A stretch of DNA of 64,000 nt. Source: Serratia inhibens. Lineage in GTDB: Bacteria; Pseudomonadota; Gammaproteobacteria; Enterobacterales; Enterobacteriaceae. Position numbers and translations under genes: made by a program. The DNA lies in NCBI RefSeq assembly GCF_003591175.1, contig NZ_QYYG01000001.1:310001-374000 (forward strand), in the 5' to 3' direction. A model generated the notes under the pieces. That model saw only the letters and a list, made by a program, of their open reading frames with translations. It did not search any database and was not told the DNA's origin. This document shows, piece after piece, positions 47,520 to 57,086 of the stretch; position 1 is the first letter of the stretch; every line of letters starts with the position of its first letter.

Positions 47520-48089
47520 TTAGTGTTCCAACACCTCGGCAAATTTCGCCAACCACTGCGGATGTGCCGGCCAGGCCGGCGCGGTCACCAGATTGCCGTC
47601 AACGTGAGCCTGATCGATACCAATATCCGCATAATGCCCGCCGGCTAACTGCACTTCAGGGGCGCAGGCCGGGTAGGCGCTGCAGGTTCTGCCTTTCAAC
47701 ACGTTGGCGGCGGCCAGCAGTTGCGGGCCGTGGCAGACGGCGGCTATCGGTTTGCGTGCGGCGTCAAAAGCCTGCACCAACTTGATCACCTGCGGGTTCA
47801 GGCGCAAATATTCGGGCGCTCTGCCGCCGGGGATCAGCAGGGCGTCATAATCCTCCTCCCGTGCGGCGGCAAAATCGGCATTCAGGATAAAGCGGTGGCC
47901 GGGTTTTTCACTGTAGGTCTGCGCACCGTCAAAATCATGGATCGCCGTCATGATGTAGTCGCCTTTGACTTTATCGGGGCAGACTGCGTCCACCTGGTGA
48001 CCAATCATCTGCAATGCCTGAAACGGCACCATGGTTTCGTAATCTTCGGCATAGTCGCCGACCAGCATCAGGATCTTTTTCTTGCTCAT
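47520..48089 (-). CDS. DJ-1/PfpI-family protein
   Basis: A 189-residue class I glutamine-amidotransferase-like protein. Nucleophile elbow [10 protein letters not shown] with Cys119 and His120; an early acidic residue (about Glu15) that usually supports the Cys; [13 protein letters not shown]. Members act as glyoxalase III-like, chaperone or stress proteins; the substrate cannot be read here. AACCTCCTCAT on the plus strand gives GAGGAGGTT-like ribosome site upstream of ATG. Monocistronic, divergent from an Old Yellow Enzyme gene. Confidence 0.83.
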   Translation of the reverse strand: MSKKKILMLVGDYAEDYETMVPFQALQMIGHQVDAVCPDKVKGDYIMTAIHDFDGAQTYSEKPGHRFILNADFAAAREEDYDALLIPGGRAPEYLRLNPQVIKLVQAFDAARKPIAAVCHGPQLLAAANVLKGRTCSAYPACAPEVQLAGGHYADIGIDQAHVDGNLVTAPAWPAHPQWLAKFAEVLEH

Positions 48090-48295
48090 GAGGAGGTTCT
48101 CCGGAGGGGGAAAGGATCCCTAACATATAGCTTATAGGGGCAGGGAACGCGAACCCATGTCAGGCTTTTTGATACCGCCGCGATCCAGAGGACAGCACAT
48201 ATAGATGATGGTCATAATCAAATGGATTGACTTCTTAGATTGTGATCATCATGATTAGTGACGGCAACTTCCGAACAACCTGGCGAAGGAAAAAC

Positions 48296-49372
48296 ATGAC
48301 TAATCAAACGTTATTTCAACCCTATACCCTTGGCTCAATCACGCTCGCCAACCGCATTGTGATGGCGCCGTTAACGCGCAATCGTGCGAGCACAGGTTTG
48401 GTGCCCAGCGAACTGGCGGCGACGTACTACGCGCAGCGAGCCACCGCAGGTCTGTTGATTACCGAGGCCACGCAGATCTCGGCGCAGGCGCAGGGCTATC
48501 AGGATACGCCGGGGATCTATACGCATGCGCAAATCGAGGGGTGGCGCAAAGTGACTGATGCGGTACATGCCGAAGGCGGGCGAATCTTCGTACAATTATG
48601 GCACGTGGGCCGTGTATCCCATGTCGACTTGCAGCCTGACGGCGCAGCGCCAGTCGCACCATCAGCCATCAGAGCCGAGACCAAGACCTTTGTGAACAAC
48701 GGTTTCTCTGACGTTTCTGAACCGCGCGCGCTTGAAACAGAAGAGATAAAGCAAATTATCGACGATTTCCGACAGGCTGCAGCCAATGCAATAGCCGCGG
48801 GGTTCGACGGTGTAGAGATTCATGGTGCGAATGGCTACCTGTTGGAGCAATTCCTCAAGGATGGTGCGAATCAGCGCACTGATATTTACGGCGGTTCCAT
48901 TGAAAATCGTGCGCGACTGCTGTTGGAAGTCACGGCTGCCGTGACAGGGGAGATCGGCGCTGAGCGGACTGGCGTCCGCATTTCACCCGTTTCACCCGCC
49001 AATGCCATTACGAGCAGCGATCCGCAGGGGCAATATGATTACCTCGTCGATCAACTCAACACATTAGGCATCGTCTACCTTCATGTGGTCGAAGGGGCAA
49101 CGGGCGGCCCTCGTGACGCAGTGCCCTTTGATTACGATTCTCTGCGCCGACGCTTTAAAAATACCTATATCGGCAACAATGGCTATGACCTGGCTTTGGC
49201 TGCGGCCCAACTTGCCGAAGGCAAGGCCGATCTGTTCGCTTTCGGGCGGCCCTTCATCGCTAACCCCGATTTGGTGGAAAGGTTGAAGAAGGACGCGCCT
49301 CTGGCCGCATTCATCCCAGAAACGCTCTATGGCGGCGGCGCAGAGGGATACACCGATTATCCGCCACTGTAA
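48296..49372 (+). CDS. Old Yellow Enzyme family alkene reductase (NemA-like)
   Basis: A 358-residue FMN flavoprotein. NRIVMAPLTRNRA near the N-terminus binds FMN, FVQLWHVGRVSH is the conserved loop, and IHGANGYLLEQFL holds the substrate-binding His-Asn pair. It reduces activated C=C bonds, nitro compounds or N-ethylmaleimide with NADPH. The ATG at 48296 follows GAAGGA; a frame from 48242 has no site. It is followed by SDR and quinone-reductase-like genes, suggesting a redox detoxification cluster. There is no NemR gene adjacent; an ATGATCATC-like dyad near 48243 could be an operator. Confidence 0.88.
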   Translation: MTNQTLFQPYTLGSITLANRIVMAPLTRNRASTGLVPSELAATYYAQRATAGLLITEATQISAQAQGYQDTPGIYTHAQIEGWRKVTDAVHAEGGRIFVQLWHVGRVSHVDLQPDGAAPVAPSAIRAETKTFVNNGFSDVSEPRALETEEIKQIIDDFRQAAANAIAAGFDGVEIHGANGYLLEQFLKDGANQRTDIYGGSIENRARLLLEVTAAVTGEIGAERTGVRISPVSPANAITSSDPQGQYDYLVDQLNTLGIVYLHVVEGATGGPRDAVPFDYDSLRRRFKNTYIGNNGYDLALAAAQLAEGKADLFAFGRPFIANPDLVERLKKDAPLAAFIPETLYGGGAEGYTDYPPL

Positions 49373-49462
49373 TTCCCCCGAATAATGCCGTTGGCGGCAG
49401 CACGACAATATACGCCGCACAAGCGCGGTATCTGTTTAATTATCAATGTGGAAACTAACGCT

Positions 49463-50245
49463 ATGACAACATCTTCAGTTCTTATTACCGGCGCCTCTAC
49501 CGGCATTGGCGCAGTTTACGCCGAGCGCTTCGCGCGCCGTGGCCACGACCTTGTGCTGGTCGCTCGCGACAAGGCAAAGCTTGATACCCTTGCCGATCGT
49601 TTGCAAAAAGAACACGGCATTTCCGTCGATGTGCTGCCTGCCGACCTGACCCAATCCAGCGATTTGGCCAAGGTAGAAACACGCCTTCGCGAGGACACTC
49701 AGATAGGCATTCTTATCAATAACGCGGGCATCGCGCAGTCTGGCAATTTTATCGAGCAGACGCCAGACTCGATAGAGCAACTCATCGCACTCAACACGAC
49801 CGCCCTGACGCGCCTTTCCTGCGCGGTGGCGCCACGGTTTGCGCAAGCGGGTGAAGGTTCGATCGTCAACATCAGCTCTGTGGTGGGGTTGGCACCGGAA
49901 TTTGCCATGTCTGTCTATGGCGCAACCAAGGCTTTCGTCCTGTTCTTGTCTCAGGGCATGAATATTGAGCTGTCGCCGAAGGGGGTTTATGTTCAGGCCG
50001 TACTGCCTGCCGGAACCTATACGGAAATTTGGGAACGTGCCGGCATCGACCTCAGCACATTGCCAAAAATGATGGAGGTGGGGGAGTTGGTCGACGCCGC
50101 GCTGGTCGGCTTTGATCGCCGTGAACTCGTCACCATCCCGCCGCTGCACAACGCAGCACGCTGGGATGCGCTCGATACCGCGCGCCAGGCTCTGTTGTCC
50201 GACATAAAGCAAGATGAAGCCGCAGAGCGGTATAAAACCATCTAG
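49463..50245 (+). CDS. Short-chain dehydrogenase/reductase (classical SDR)
   Basis: A 260-residue oxidoreductase. Cofactor motif TGASTGIG at 9-16, NNAG at 86-89, and the catalytic Ser139, Tyr152 and Lys156 in NISSVVGLAPEFAMSVYGATK. Arg residues after the second strand (VARDKAKL) suggest NADP(H). The start at 49463 was chosen because it begins the Rossmann fold; the frame is open to 49385 with no site. It lies 90 bases after the ene-reductase gene and before a quinone reductase-like gene. Substrate unknown, perhaps an aldehyde or ketone product of the same cluster. Confidence 0.85.
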   Translation: MTTSSVLITGASTGIGAVYAERFARRGHDLVLVARDKAKLDTLADRLQKEHGISVDVLPADLTQSSDLAKVETRLREDTQIGILINNAGIAQSGNFIEQTPDSIEQLIALNTTALTRLSCAVAPRFAQAGEGSIVNISSVVGLAPEFAMSVYGATKAFVLFLSQGMNIELSPKGVYVQAVLPAGTYTEIWERAGIDLSTLPKMMEVGELVDAALVGFDRRELVTIPPLHNAARWDALDTARQALLSDIKQDEAAERYKTI

Positions 50246-50387
50246 CAAAATAACGACTCTCTGCAGAACAATATCAAACTGCCTTGCAGGTTGTTCAGCA
50301 GAGAGTTAAACCCTTCCACTGCGGGTACAAGCCTCATGAAAGTGAAGTGAATGCATTTATCAGCAAGCGTAACGCGGGGAATAACAG

Positions 50388-51413
50388 ATGAAAAATAAAA
50401 CGATGAAAGCGCTCACCTTCAAACGATATGGCAAATCACCTGAAATAGATTTCACCGAGGTCGCTTGCCCTGCACTGAAAGCCGATGAAATCCTGGTTAA
50501 AGTCTATGCCGCCGGCCTGAACCCGATCGACAACATGATCCCAACCGGAATATTTAAAGCCGTACTCTCTTTCCAGCTTCCTGCCACCCTGGGTAGCGAT
50601 TTGTCGGGTGTCGTCACCGAGGTTGGCAGCCGCGTGACACGCTTCAAGCCCGGCGATGCCGTCTTCGCCAGCATTTTCGATCTGGGGGCGGGGTCTCTCG
50701 CCGAATTTGCCGTAGTACCCGAAAGCGCGGCGGCAATGAAACCGGCAAATCTGGACTTCGTGCAGGCGGCTTCGCTGCCGATGGTTGCTCTCACTTCCTG
50801 GCAGGCACTGAAAGAGCGCGCCAGACTTCAACCTGGCCAGAAGGTGTTCATCCCCGCAGGCTCCGGTGGTATTGGCACCTTTGCGATACAGTTGGCAAAA
50901 TCCCTTGGCGCAACGGTAGGAACGACCACCAGTACGAGCAACGTGGAATGGGTGAGCCGCCTGGGTGCAGACGAAGTGGTTGACTACAAGCAGCAAGAAT
51001 TCGAAAAAGTGTTAAGTGGTTACGATGTGGTTCTTGGCACTCTCAGGGGCGATACCCTTGAAAAATCCGTCAGTATCCTCAAGCCTGGCGGCAGTATCGT
51101 CTCTCTCATCGGCCCCCTGGATGCGGCGTTCGCCCGAGCCCGGCGGCTAAACCTCTTCCTGACGCTGGTCTTCGGGTTAATGAGCCGCAAGATAATGCGA
51201 CTGTCGAAAAAACGAGACGTTACCTACTCATTTCTGTTCGTCCATCCTGATGGCGATCAGCTCACCGAGATCGGCAAATTGCTCGAAACCGAGCGTATCA
51301 AGCCAGTGATCGACAAGGTATTTCTGTTTGAGGAAGCAAAGAGTGCGCTTGCCTACCTCGCTCAGGGGCGGGCGAAAGGCAAAGTGGTCATCAAAATGAA
51401 TGAATCTATCTAG
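50388..51413 (+). CDS. Zinc-independent quinone oxidoreductase-like MDR enzyme
   Basis: A 341-residue medium-chain dehydrogenase/reductase. GroES-like N-terminal domain (DEILVKVYAAGLNPIDNMI) and Rossmann domain with GSGGIGTFAIQLAKSLGA. It lacks the Cys cluster for structural zinc and so fits the NADPH quinone reductase/enone reductase group. LDAAFARARRLNLFLTLVFGL near the C-terminal third is unusually hydrophobic. It follows the ene-reductase and SDR genes on the same strand; all three reduce electrophiles. An alternative start is ATG at 50403. Confidence 0.83.
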   Translation: MKNKTMKALTFKRYGKSPEIDFTEVACPALKADEILVKVYAAGLNPIDNMIPTGIFKAVLSFQLPATLGSDLSGVVTEVGSRVTRFKPGDAVFASIFDLGAGSLAEFAVVPESAAAMKPANLDFVQAASLPMVALTSWQALKERARLQPGQKVFIPAGSGGIGTFAIQLAKSLGATVGTTTSTSNVEWVSRLGADEVVDYKQQEFEKVLSGYDVVLGTLRGDTLEKSVSILKPGGSIVSLIGPLDAAFARARRLNLFLTLVFGLMSRKIMRLSKKRDVTYSFLFVHPDGDQLTEIGKLLETERIKPVIDKVFLFEEAKSALAYLAQGRAKGKVVIKMNESI

Positions 51414-51498
51414 TGAGCAATCAGGGAAAGATAATGAGCGCTATTGCCGATGATCGGCACTTTAAAAGGCTTTTGCACTGAGTGGGAAGGGAGAATAT

Positions 51499-51521
51499 CC
51501 CGGCCCACAAAGCAGGCCGGG
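51499..51521. terminator. Hairpin between convergent quinone-reductase and gdh genes
   Basis: CCCGGCC, nine-base loop, GGCCGGG between two converging genes. No T run; role uncertain. Confidence 0.4.
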
Positions 51522-51545
51522 AAGTACAGAACATCGACTCAGGTA

Positions 51546-52820
51546 TTAACCTGGGTAAATGCCACGCTCTTTACGTGCGGTCAGGATGCGTTCACAGGCG
51601 ACGATATAAGCCGCCGTACGCAGGCTGCATGTTTTCTCTTCGGCCTTGTTCCAGACGTGAACCATAGCGTCGGTCATGATCTTGTCCATACGCTCGTTGA
51701 TTTCGCTCTCGCTCCAGAAGTAGCTGGCCATATCCTGTACCCACTCGAAGTAACTGACGGTCACGCCGCCGGCGTTACAGATAACGTCAGGCACTACGGT
51801 GATATTGCGTGAGCGCAGCACGTCGTCCGCATCCGGATAGGTAGGGCCGTTAGCGCCTTCCAGTACCAGCTTGGCGCTCAGGATTTCTGCGCGTTGGCGG
51901 GTGATCTGGCCTTCCAGTGCCGCAGGGATCAGGATATCCATGTCGACCGACCAGAAAGCTTCGCTTTCGATCTCTTTGGCACCAGGGAAGCCCGCGATCT
52001 GCTTGTTCTTGGTCTGCCATTCGGTCAGCGCGGCCAGATCGATGCCGTCCGGGTTGAACAGGGTAGCTGAGTGGTCCTGAATCACCACTACGCGGGCACC
52101 GACGCCAACGAACAGGCGCGCAGCCTCGCTGCCTACGTTACCAAAGCCCTGCACCGCGACTTTGGCCCCTTCAATTTCAACGCCGAGACGTTTGGCCACT
52201 TCGCTACCGGTGACGAACACGCCGCGGCCGGTGGCTTTTTCACGGCCCAGAGAACCGCCGAGGTGAATAGGCTTGCCGGTGACCACTCCGGTGATAGTGG
52301 TGCCCTGATTCATGGAATAGGTATCCATCATCCAGGCCATGACTTTCGAGTTGGTGCCGACGTCCGGCGCAGGAATATCTTTCTGCGGCCCGATGATAAA
52401 ACCGATTTCGCTGGTGTAGCGGCGGGTCAGTCGCTCCAGCTCGCCTTCAGACAGTTTGAAAGGATCGACGCGGATACCGCCTTTGGCGCCGCCGTACGGC
52501 AGGTTGACCGCCGCACATTTGATGGTCATCCATGCTGACAATGCCATGACTTCATCGAGATCAACATCCGGATGGTAACGGATGCCGCCTTTGCCCGGGC
52601 CGCGCGACAGGTTGTGCTGAACGCGGAAACCTTCGAAGTGGCGGATAGAACCGTCGTCCATCTGCAATGGGATGTCGACAATCAGCGCACGCTTGGGATG
52701 ACGCAGGGTATCAACCCAACGAGACAGGTCACCGAGGTAGGGTGCAACGCGGTCGATTTGTTGCAAGTAGGTGGCCCAGGCCGTTGTGCTGCTTTCTGAA
52801 GCGTAGGATAGCTTTTCCAT
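51546..52820 (-). CDS. Glutamate dehydrogenase, short hexameric type
   Basis: A 424-residue Glu/Leu/Phe/Val dehydrogenase. Conserved catalytic region [15 protein letters not shown] with Lys113, substrate Lys77 in GPGKGGIRY and Lys101, and dinucleotide loop [11 protein letters not shown]. Enteric NADP-dependent GdhA has about 447 residues and a different N-terminus; this form resembles the catabolic RocG/GudB-like group. It would convert glutamate to 2-oxoglutarate and ammonia, or the reverse. ATG at 52820 follows AAAAGG; a TTG two codons upstream is less likely. A 693-base gap precedes it. Confidence 0.88.
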   Translation of the reverse strand: MEKLSYASESSTTAWATYLQQIDRVAPYLGDLSRWVDTLRHPKRALIVDIPLQMDDGSIRHFEGFRVQHNLSRGPGKGGIRYHPDVDLDEVMALSAWMTIKCAAVNLPYGGAKGGIRVDPFKLSEGELERLTRRYTSEIGFIIGPQKDIPAPDVGTNSKVMAWMMDTYSMNQGTTITGVVTGKPIHLGGSLGREKATGRGVFVTGSEVAKRLGVEIEGAKVAVQGFGNVGSEAARLFVGVGARVVVIQDHSATLFNPDGIDLAALTEWQTKNKQIAGFPGAKEIESEAFWSVDMDILIPAALEGQITRQRAEILSAKLVLEGANGPTYPDADDVLRSRNITVVPDVICNAGGVTVSYFEWVQDMASYFWSESEINERMDKIMTDAMVHVWNKAEEKTCSLRTAAYIVACERILTARKERGIYPG

Positions 52821-53513
52821 AACCAACCTTTTTTTATCTAGGTATTTATTTTGTTTAACCGTGGATTACTAAGTGCATAACACTTTTGCGACGCTAAATT
52901 TACCATTAAACCTGTCGGTTGTTAGCCCCCCCTGATCGGGCTGCAGGCCGGTTTCCAATGGGTTTTGACGGGTGAAAATGAATAGTTAATTACTTTTGTC
53001 AGGAGGTTACGGGAGGTATTCATGCTTTATGCACAAAAAACGCATAAACCCTGCCTTTATCTATTTGTCAGAAGCTTGAATGTGATCAAAAAGTTTCATT
53101 TTATTTAAGCATCGTGTTGACAATGCCGTTTCCTGACGGCGGCGGGGAATTCATGTTAAAACGGCCTGATATCGTGTTTTTATTAAACGAAACCGGCGTC
53201 AACTGGCTGATATATTGAAAATCTTATGCCATTAACAGACTGCATATACAAAATGTGGGCGACCGCGCAGTTCGAAATGTCGTTTTATGATGTGCAGCAA
53301 CATTCACTTCTCGTTAACAAAAGGGCTGGTGGCATTTTGCCGCTTCGGACTCAAAATGTGCTGTCAACGCAGCGGTGAATCAAGGAGCAAGCGGCAGCAG
53401 GGCGGCCGCTCTCCCGCTCGGCATTCCACAGCAAGTAAGGTATGCTAAGCGGCTGACCAGATGATGAAAATCGGCAAAAGTCATCATGCTTATCGCTACG
53501 GAGAAACGGCAGA
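52821..53513. other. Long intergenic region upstream of gdh and YheO-like gene
   Basis: A 693-base AT-richer gap between divergent genes. It includes a CRP-like half site TGTGATC near 53081, a TTGACA at 53116-53121, and a 28-residue frame with a strong ribosome site (53022-53108). No known family, RNA or repeat is recognised. Confidence 0.5.
53022..53108 (+). CDS. Possible 28-residue small protein
   Basis: ATG at 53022 is seven bases after GGGAGG. The frame runs MLYAQKTHKPCLYLFV and ends KKFHFI. No family is recognised and such frames arise by chance; only the ribosome site supports it. Confidence 0.2.
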   Translation: MLYAQKTHKPCLYLFVRSLNVIKKFHFI

Positions 53514-54146
53514 GTGCTGAAACCCACGTCCCAACTTGAATTATTGCAGTCGATCGCCGACGGCATCGCAGCCCTGTTTTTCCCTAATGTGGAAGTGGTG
53601 ATACACGATCTGTCGACCAACCAAGTCGCCTACCTCGCCAATAACCTGTCGAAACGCAAACCGGGTGACGATGCCGGCCTGGACGATTTTGATATCAACA
53701 GCGGCACGCCGGTCACCGGCCCTTATGAAAAGCTCAACTGGGACGGCAAAAAAATGCGCTCGGTGAGCATTCCCGCCCGCGATGAACAGGGCAATCCGAG
53801 CTATCTGCTGTGCGTCAACCTGAGCACCGGCATGTTTGAGGACGCCAGAAATGCGCTGGACATGTTCTTGTCGGTGACGCGTCTGCAACCGCAGCCGCAG
53901 CAGCTGTTCAAGGATGACTGGCAAGAGAAGATCAATACCTTCCTGCATGAGTGGATCCGCCTTCAGAACACGTCGCTGTCATCATTGAGCCGTGAGCAAA
54001 AAAAGCAATTGGTGATCGATCTCTATAATGAGGGTGCTTTCAAAGCCAAAAGCGCCGCCGATTATATCGCCAACGTGTTATCCCTGGGGCGCGCGACGGT
54101 CTACAAATACCTGAAAGAACTGAAAAAAGGCGAGGGTGCCGCCTAA
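53514..54146 (+). CDS. YheO/DauR-family transcriptional regulator
   Basis: A 210-residue regulator: N-terminal YheO-type PAS-like domain (about 5-115, with VEVVIHDLSTNQVAYLANNLS and GKKMRSVSIPARD) and C-terminal HTH_22 (about 160-205, with AADYIANVLSLGRATVYKYL). It starts with GTG after GGAG. DauR in Pseudomonas represses D-arginine catabolism; the ligand here is unknown. Divergent from the glutamate dehydrogenase gene across the 693-base gap, so control of amino-acid breakdown is plausible. Confidence 0.85.
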   Translation: MLKPTSQLELLQSIADGIAALFFPNVEVVIHDLSTNQVAYLANNLSKRKPGDDAGLDDFDINSGTPVTGPYEKLNWDGKKMRSVSIPARDEQGNPSYLLCVNLSTGMFEDARNALDMFLSVTRLQPQPQQLFKDDWQEKINTFLHEWIRLQNTSLSSLSREQKKQLVIDLYNEGAFKAKSAADYIANVLSLGRATVYKYLKELKKGEGAA

Positions 54147-54174
54147 GCCCCAGTCAGAGTAGCCACCGGCGCGG

Positions 54175-55065
54175 CTAAAGGGTCTTGCGGTAATTTTCCT
54201 TCAGGATATCGACCAGAGCCATAAAGGCCGGCGAACCGTGGCGGCGATGGGGATAATAAAGATGGTATCCCTGAAAATACGGGCACCATTCAGAGAGAAT
54301 TTCCGTCAGTTGCCCGCTCTGGAGATAAGGGGCTACCAGGTAATCGGGCAGGTAAGCAATGCCGATACCCGCCAGCACGGCGTCTAACTGATGCACCGTG
54401 CTGTTTGCCGTGAATTGCCCCTTAACCTTTACGCTGAACTGACGTTTACCTTTTTCAAACTCCCAGGCATAAACACCGCTGGTAATTGAATGGCGGATAT
54501 TGATGCAGTTATGCCGGATAAGATCGTTCGGGGTTTGCGGGGCGGCATATTGTTGGAAATAAGCGGGCGTCGCCACCACGCACAATCGCCAGTCCCGGCT
54601 GATCCTTACCGCCACCATGTCCTTGTCAATAGATTCGCCCAGGCGTATGCCGGCATCAAAGCGCTCCTGAACGATATTGGTAAAGCCGTAATCGATACCG
54701 ATTTCAATATTGATCTCAGGGTATTTTTTCAAAAAATCTGCCAGCACAGGCCGGATAAGGTACTGAACGGAATCATCGGCACCCGTCAGGCGTATCGTCC
54801 CGGTCGGTGTGTTCCTCATCGCCCCCAACTTTTCCAGCTCATCGCTTATCTGCTCGAATAAGGGCCCCAGGCTACGCATCAGCATTTCACCTTCTTCGGT
54901 CGGGGCCACGCTGCGGGTGGTTCGGGTCAGCAAGCGATACCCCAGTTTTTCCTCCAGCGTTTTGATCGTGTGGCTCAGGGCCGAAGGGGTGACGCCAATC
55001 TCCGCCGCCGCTTTGGTAAAGCTCTGCAATCTGGCGATGCACAGAAAGGCTTTGAGATCATCCAC
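54175..55065 (-). CDS. LysR-family transcriptional regulator
   Basis: A 296-residue LysR protein: [25 protein letters not shown] and [30 protein letters not shown] form the HTH and wing; the ligand domain follows. Proline/size pattern is of the large group controlling small oxidoreductases or hydrolases. It is divergent from a secreted alpha/beta hydrolase gene, across a 305-base gap with an ATTA-N7-TAAT site, so that gene is the likely target. Confidence 0.85.
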   Translation of the reverse strand: MDDLKAFLCIARLQSFTKAAAEIGVTPSALSHTIKTLEEKLGYRLLTRTTRSVAPTEEGEMLMRSLGPLFEQISDELEKLGAMRNTPTGTIRLTGADDSVQYLIRPVLADFLKKYPEINIEIGIDYGFTNIVQERFDAGIRLGESIDKDMVAVRISRDWRLCVVATPAYFQQYAAPQTPNDLIRHNCINIRHSITSGVYAWEFEKGKRQFSVKVKGQFTANSTVHQLDAVLAGIGIAYLPDYLVAPYLQSGQLTEILSEWCPYFQGYHLYYPHRRHGSPAFMALVDILKENYRKTL

Positions 55066-55370
55066 TTTGCTTCTCCTCTGGGGCTGGGTTCAGGCTTTGA
55101 TGGGGCAGGTGCCTGAGTGCGTATCATCTTATCCAAATGCAGGCTGAGGGAAAAGTATTAATGAATTTTACTCACAAAAGCGTAAAGATTTCTGGCATTA
55201 ATTGTTCTAATCATTATTGCTATATTGACTGCGTCGACAAGCCCTTTACATCAACTTGAAATGAGTCGTTCAAATAAATGACCCGCGTTCAGGTTTGAGT
55301 TTTTATTCCCCGATTTATTTAAACGAACACCGAAGAAATTAACTTCACTATTTCAACCGAGAGTAATCAG
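55066..55370. promoter_or_regulatory. Divergent control region with a LysR-type box
   Basis: A 305-base gap without a gene. ATTA-ATTGTTC-TAAT at 55197-55211 fits the T-N11-A LysR box. Nothing else stands out. Confidence 0.5.
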
Positions 55371-56399
55371 ATGAAAAAAATAGCGTTATCTCTGGCCCTG
55401 CTGGTCAGTTCATTCACCTCTATGGCAGCCGATATGTCGAACGGCGCAAATAACTTTTACCGGAGCGATAAGGTAACGACGCAAAAGGTCACCTTTAACA
55501 ATCAATTCAAAATGAAGATTGTAGGGAACCTGTACATGCCCAAAAATCGGCAGCAGGGCACCCACTATCCTGCGATAGTCATTGGCCACCCGATGGGGGC
55601 GGTGAAGGAGCAGAGCTCGAACCTTTATGCGCAGAAGCTCGCTGAGCAAGGGTTTGTCACGCTGGCTATCGATCAGTCTTTCTGGGGCGAGAGTGACGGG
55701 CAACCCCGTAACGTCGTGGCGCCAGACCTTTATGCAGAAGCGTTCAGCGCAGCGGTTGACTACCTGAGAACCCAACCGTGGGTTGATAAAGAACAGATTG
55801 GCGTGCTGGGCATTTGCGGAAGCGGCAGCTTCGTCATCAGCGCCGCGAAAATCGACTCGCGCATCAAAGCCGTTGCGACGGTCAGTATGTATGATATGGG
55901 TGCGGCAGTACGCAATGGACTTAAACATTCGCAAACGCTGGAACAGAGAAAGCAGATGATCGCAGCGGCATCCGCACAGCGTGATGTGGAGTTCGCGGGC
56001 GGAAAAACCGAATACGTCAGTGGTACCGTGCATGAATTGACAGCGGACACGCCGGCTATCCAGCGTGAGTTCTATGACTATTACCGCACGCCGCGCGGTG
56101 AATTCACCCCTAAGGGTTCGTCGCCGACGCTGACTACCCATCCGACGCTGACCAGTATCGTCAAGTTCCTGAACTTCTATCCGTTCAACGACATTGAGAC
56201 GATCTCTCCTCGTCCGATGCTGTTCATCACGGGTTCTGAAGCGCACTCGCGCGAGTTCAGCGAAGAGGCCTATAAACTGGCCGGCCAACCGAAAGAACTG
56301 GTCATCGTGCCGGGTGCCGGCCATGTGGATCTGTATGACCGTACCGACCTGATCCCGTTCGCCAAGCTGGCTTCCTTCTTCCACAGCAATCTGAAGTAA
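55371..56399 (+). CDS. Secreted alpha/beta hydrolase with Cys-type nucleophile elbow
   Basis: A 342-residue alpha/beta hydrolase with a Sec signal (KKIALSLALLVSSFTSMAA, cleavage about 20). The nucleophile elbow is LGICGSGSF: Cys149 lies at the usual nucleophile place, as in dienelactone hydrolases, though Ser151 or Ser153 could serve. The acid is probably near residue 280 (ITGSEAHSRE) and the His is in PGAGHVDLYD. HPMGAVKEQSS gives the oxyanion region. It should cleave an ester or lactone in the periplasm. Divergent from LysR, which likely regulates it. Confidence 0.82.
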   Translation: MKKIALSLALLVSSFTSMAADMSNGANNFYRSDKVTTQKVTFNNQFKMKIVGNLYMPKNRQQGTHYPAIVIGHPMGAVKEQSSNLYAQKLAEQGFVTLAIDQSFWGESDGQPRNVVAPDLYAEAFSAAVDYLRTQPWVDKEQIGVLGICGSGSFVISAAKIDSRIKAVATVSMYDMGAAVRNGLKHSQTLEQRKQMIAAASAQRDVEFAGGKTEYVSGTVHELTADTPAIQREFYDYYRTPRGEFTPKGSSPTLTTHPTLTSIVKFLNFYPFNDIETISPRPMLFITGSEAHSREFSEEAYKLAGQPKELVIVPGAGHVDLYDRTDLIPFAKLASFFHSNLK

Positions 56400-56493
56400 G
56401 CGTTTCGTCTCCGCAACCTCAGGCCGCGCATTGGCGCGGTCTTCAACCTGAGCTTAACAGCGCGGAGAAGACGTCGACTATGAAAAACATGCC

Positions 56494-56979
56494 ATGGGAA
56501 AGACCTCTATGCGGGTTAGCCAATATGCAGCCCTACTTTTTATGCTGCCGGCAGTCGGCACATTACAAGCAGCCCAAGACAGTTCCGAGAACCAGAGAGG
56601 AGCCGCTACACGGCAGGTAAAAATGCATGATATTCGGATAGCCATAGGTTCCACCTATCTAACGGCGACGCTTGAGGATAATCCGACGGCGCGGAGCTTC
56701 GTCAAGCTGCTGCCACTCACCATAACGCTTAAAGACTACGGTGATGCGGAGAAAATCAGCGGCGCGCTGCCACATCGCCTTTCGCAAGACGCGGCCCCCG
56801 AGTCTGCTGCCGGCGCCACCGGGGACATTGCTTATTATGCCCCGTGGGGGAACATTGCTTTTTACCGAGGCCACGGACCTGAAGCCGCAGGGGTGATCAA
56901 AATTGGCAAAATCACTTCAGGCATTGAGGCTCTTAATCAACCGGGAAGCATGCGCGTAACAATCTCCCCAGGGAATTGA
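56494..56979 (+). CDS. Secreted cyclophilin-like fold protein
   Basis: A 161-residue protein with a signal peptide (AALLFMLPAVGTLQA). The mature part (about 45-158) has IRIAIGSTYLTATLEDNPTARSFVKLLPLTITLKDY, GDIAYYAPWGNIAFYRG and LNQPGSMRVTISP, which is the cyclophilin-like beta-barrel family of unknown function (often beside flavin or redox proteins). The start may be ATG 56509 rather than 56494. It follows the hydrolase by 94 bases on the same strand. Confidence 0.7.
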   Translation: MGKTSMRVSQYAALLFMLPAVGTLQAAQDSSENQRGAATRQVKMHDIRIAIGSTYLTATLEDNPTARSFVKLLPLTITLKDYGDAEKISGALPHRLSQDAAPESAAGATGDIAYYAPWGNIAFYRGHGPEAAGVIKIGKITSGIEALNQPGSMRVTISPGN

Positions 56980-57086
56980 AAAGGGTGTTTGTCAGAGTCA
57001 ATCTGACTTGTATTTGACTGCGTTCGCTCATCTTGCCTCACAATATGCCTGTTGTTTTACGGGACATTTTCATTTCGGAGTAACCC

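Noticed and set aside
55410..56384. A 324-codon frame antisense to the alpha/beta hydrolase
   Set aside because: No domain, no ribosome site; the opposite strand has signal peptide and hydrolase motifs.
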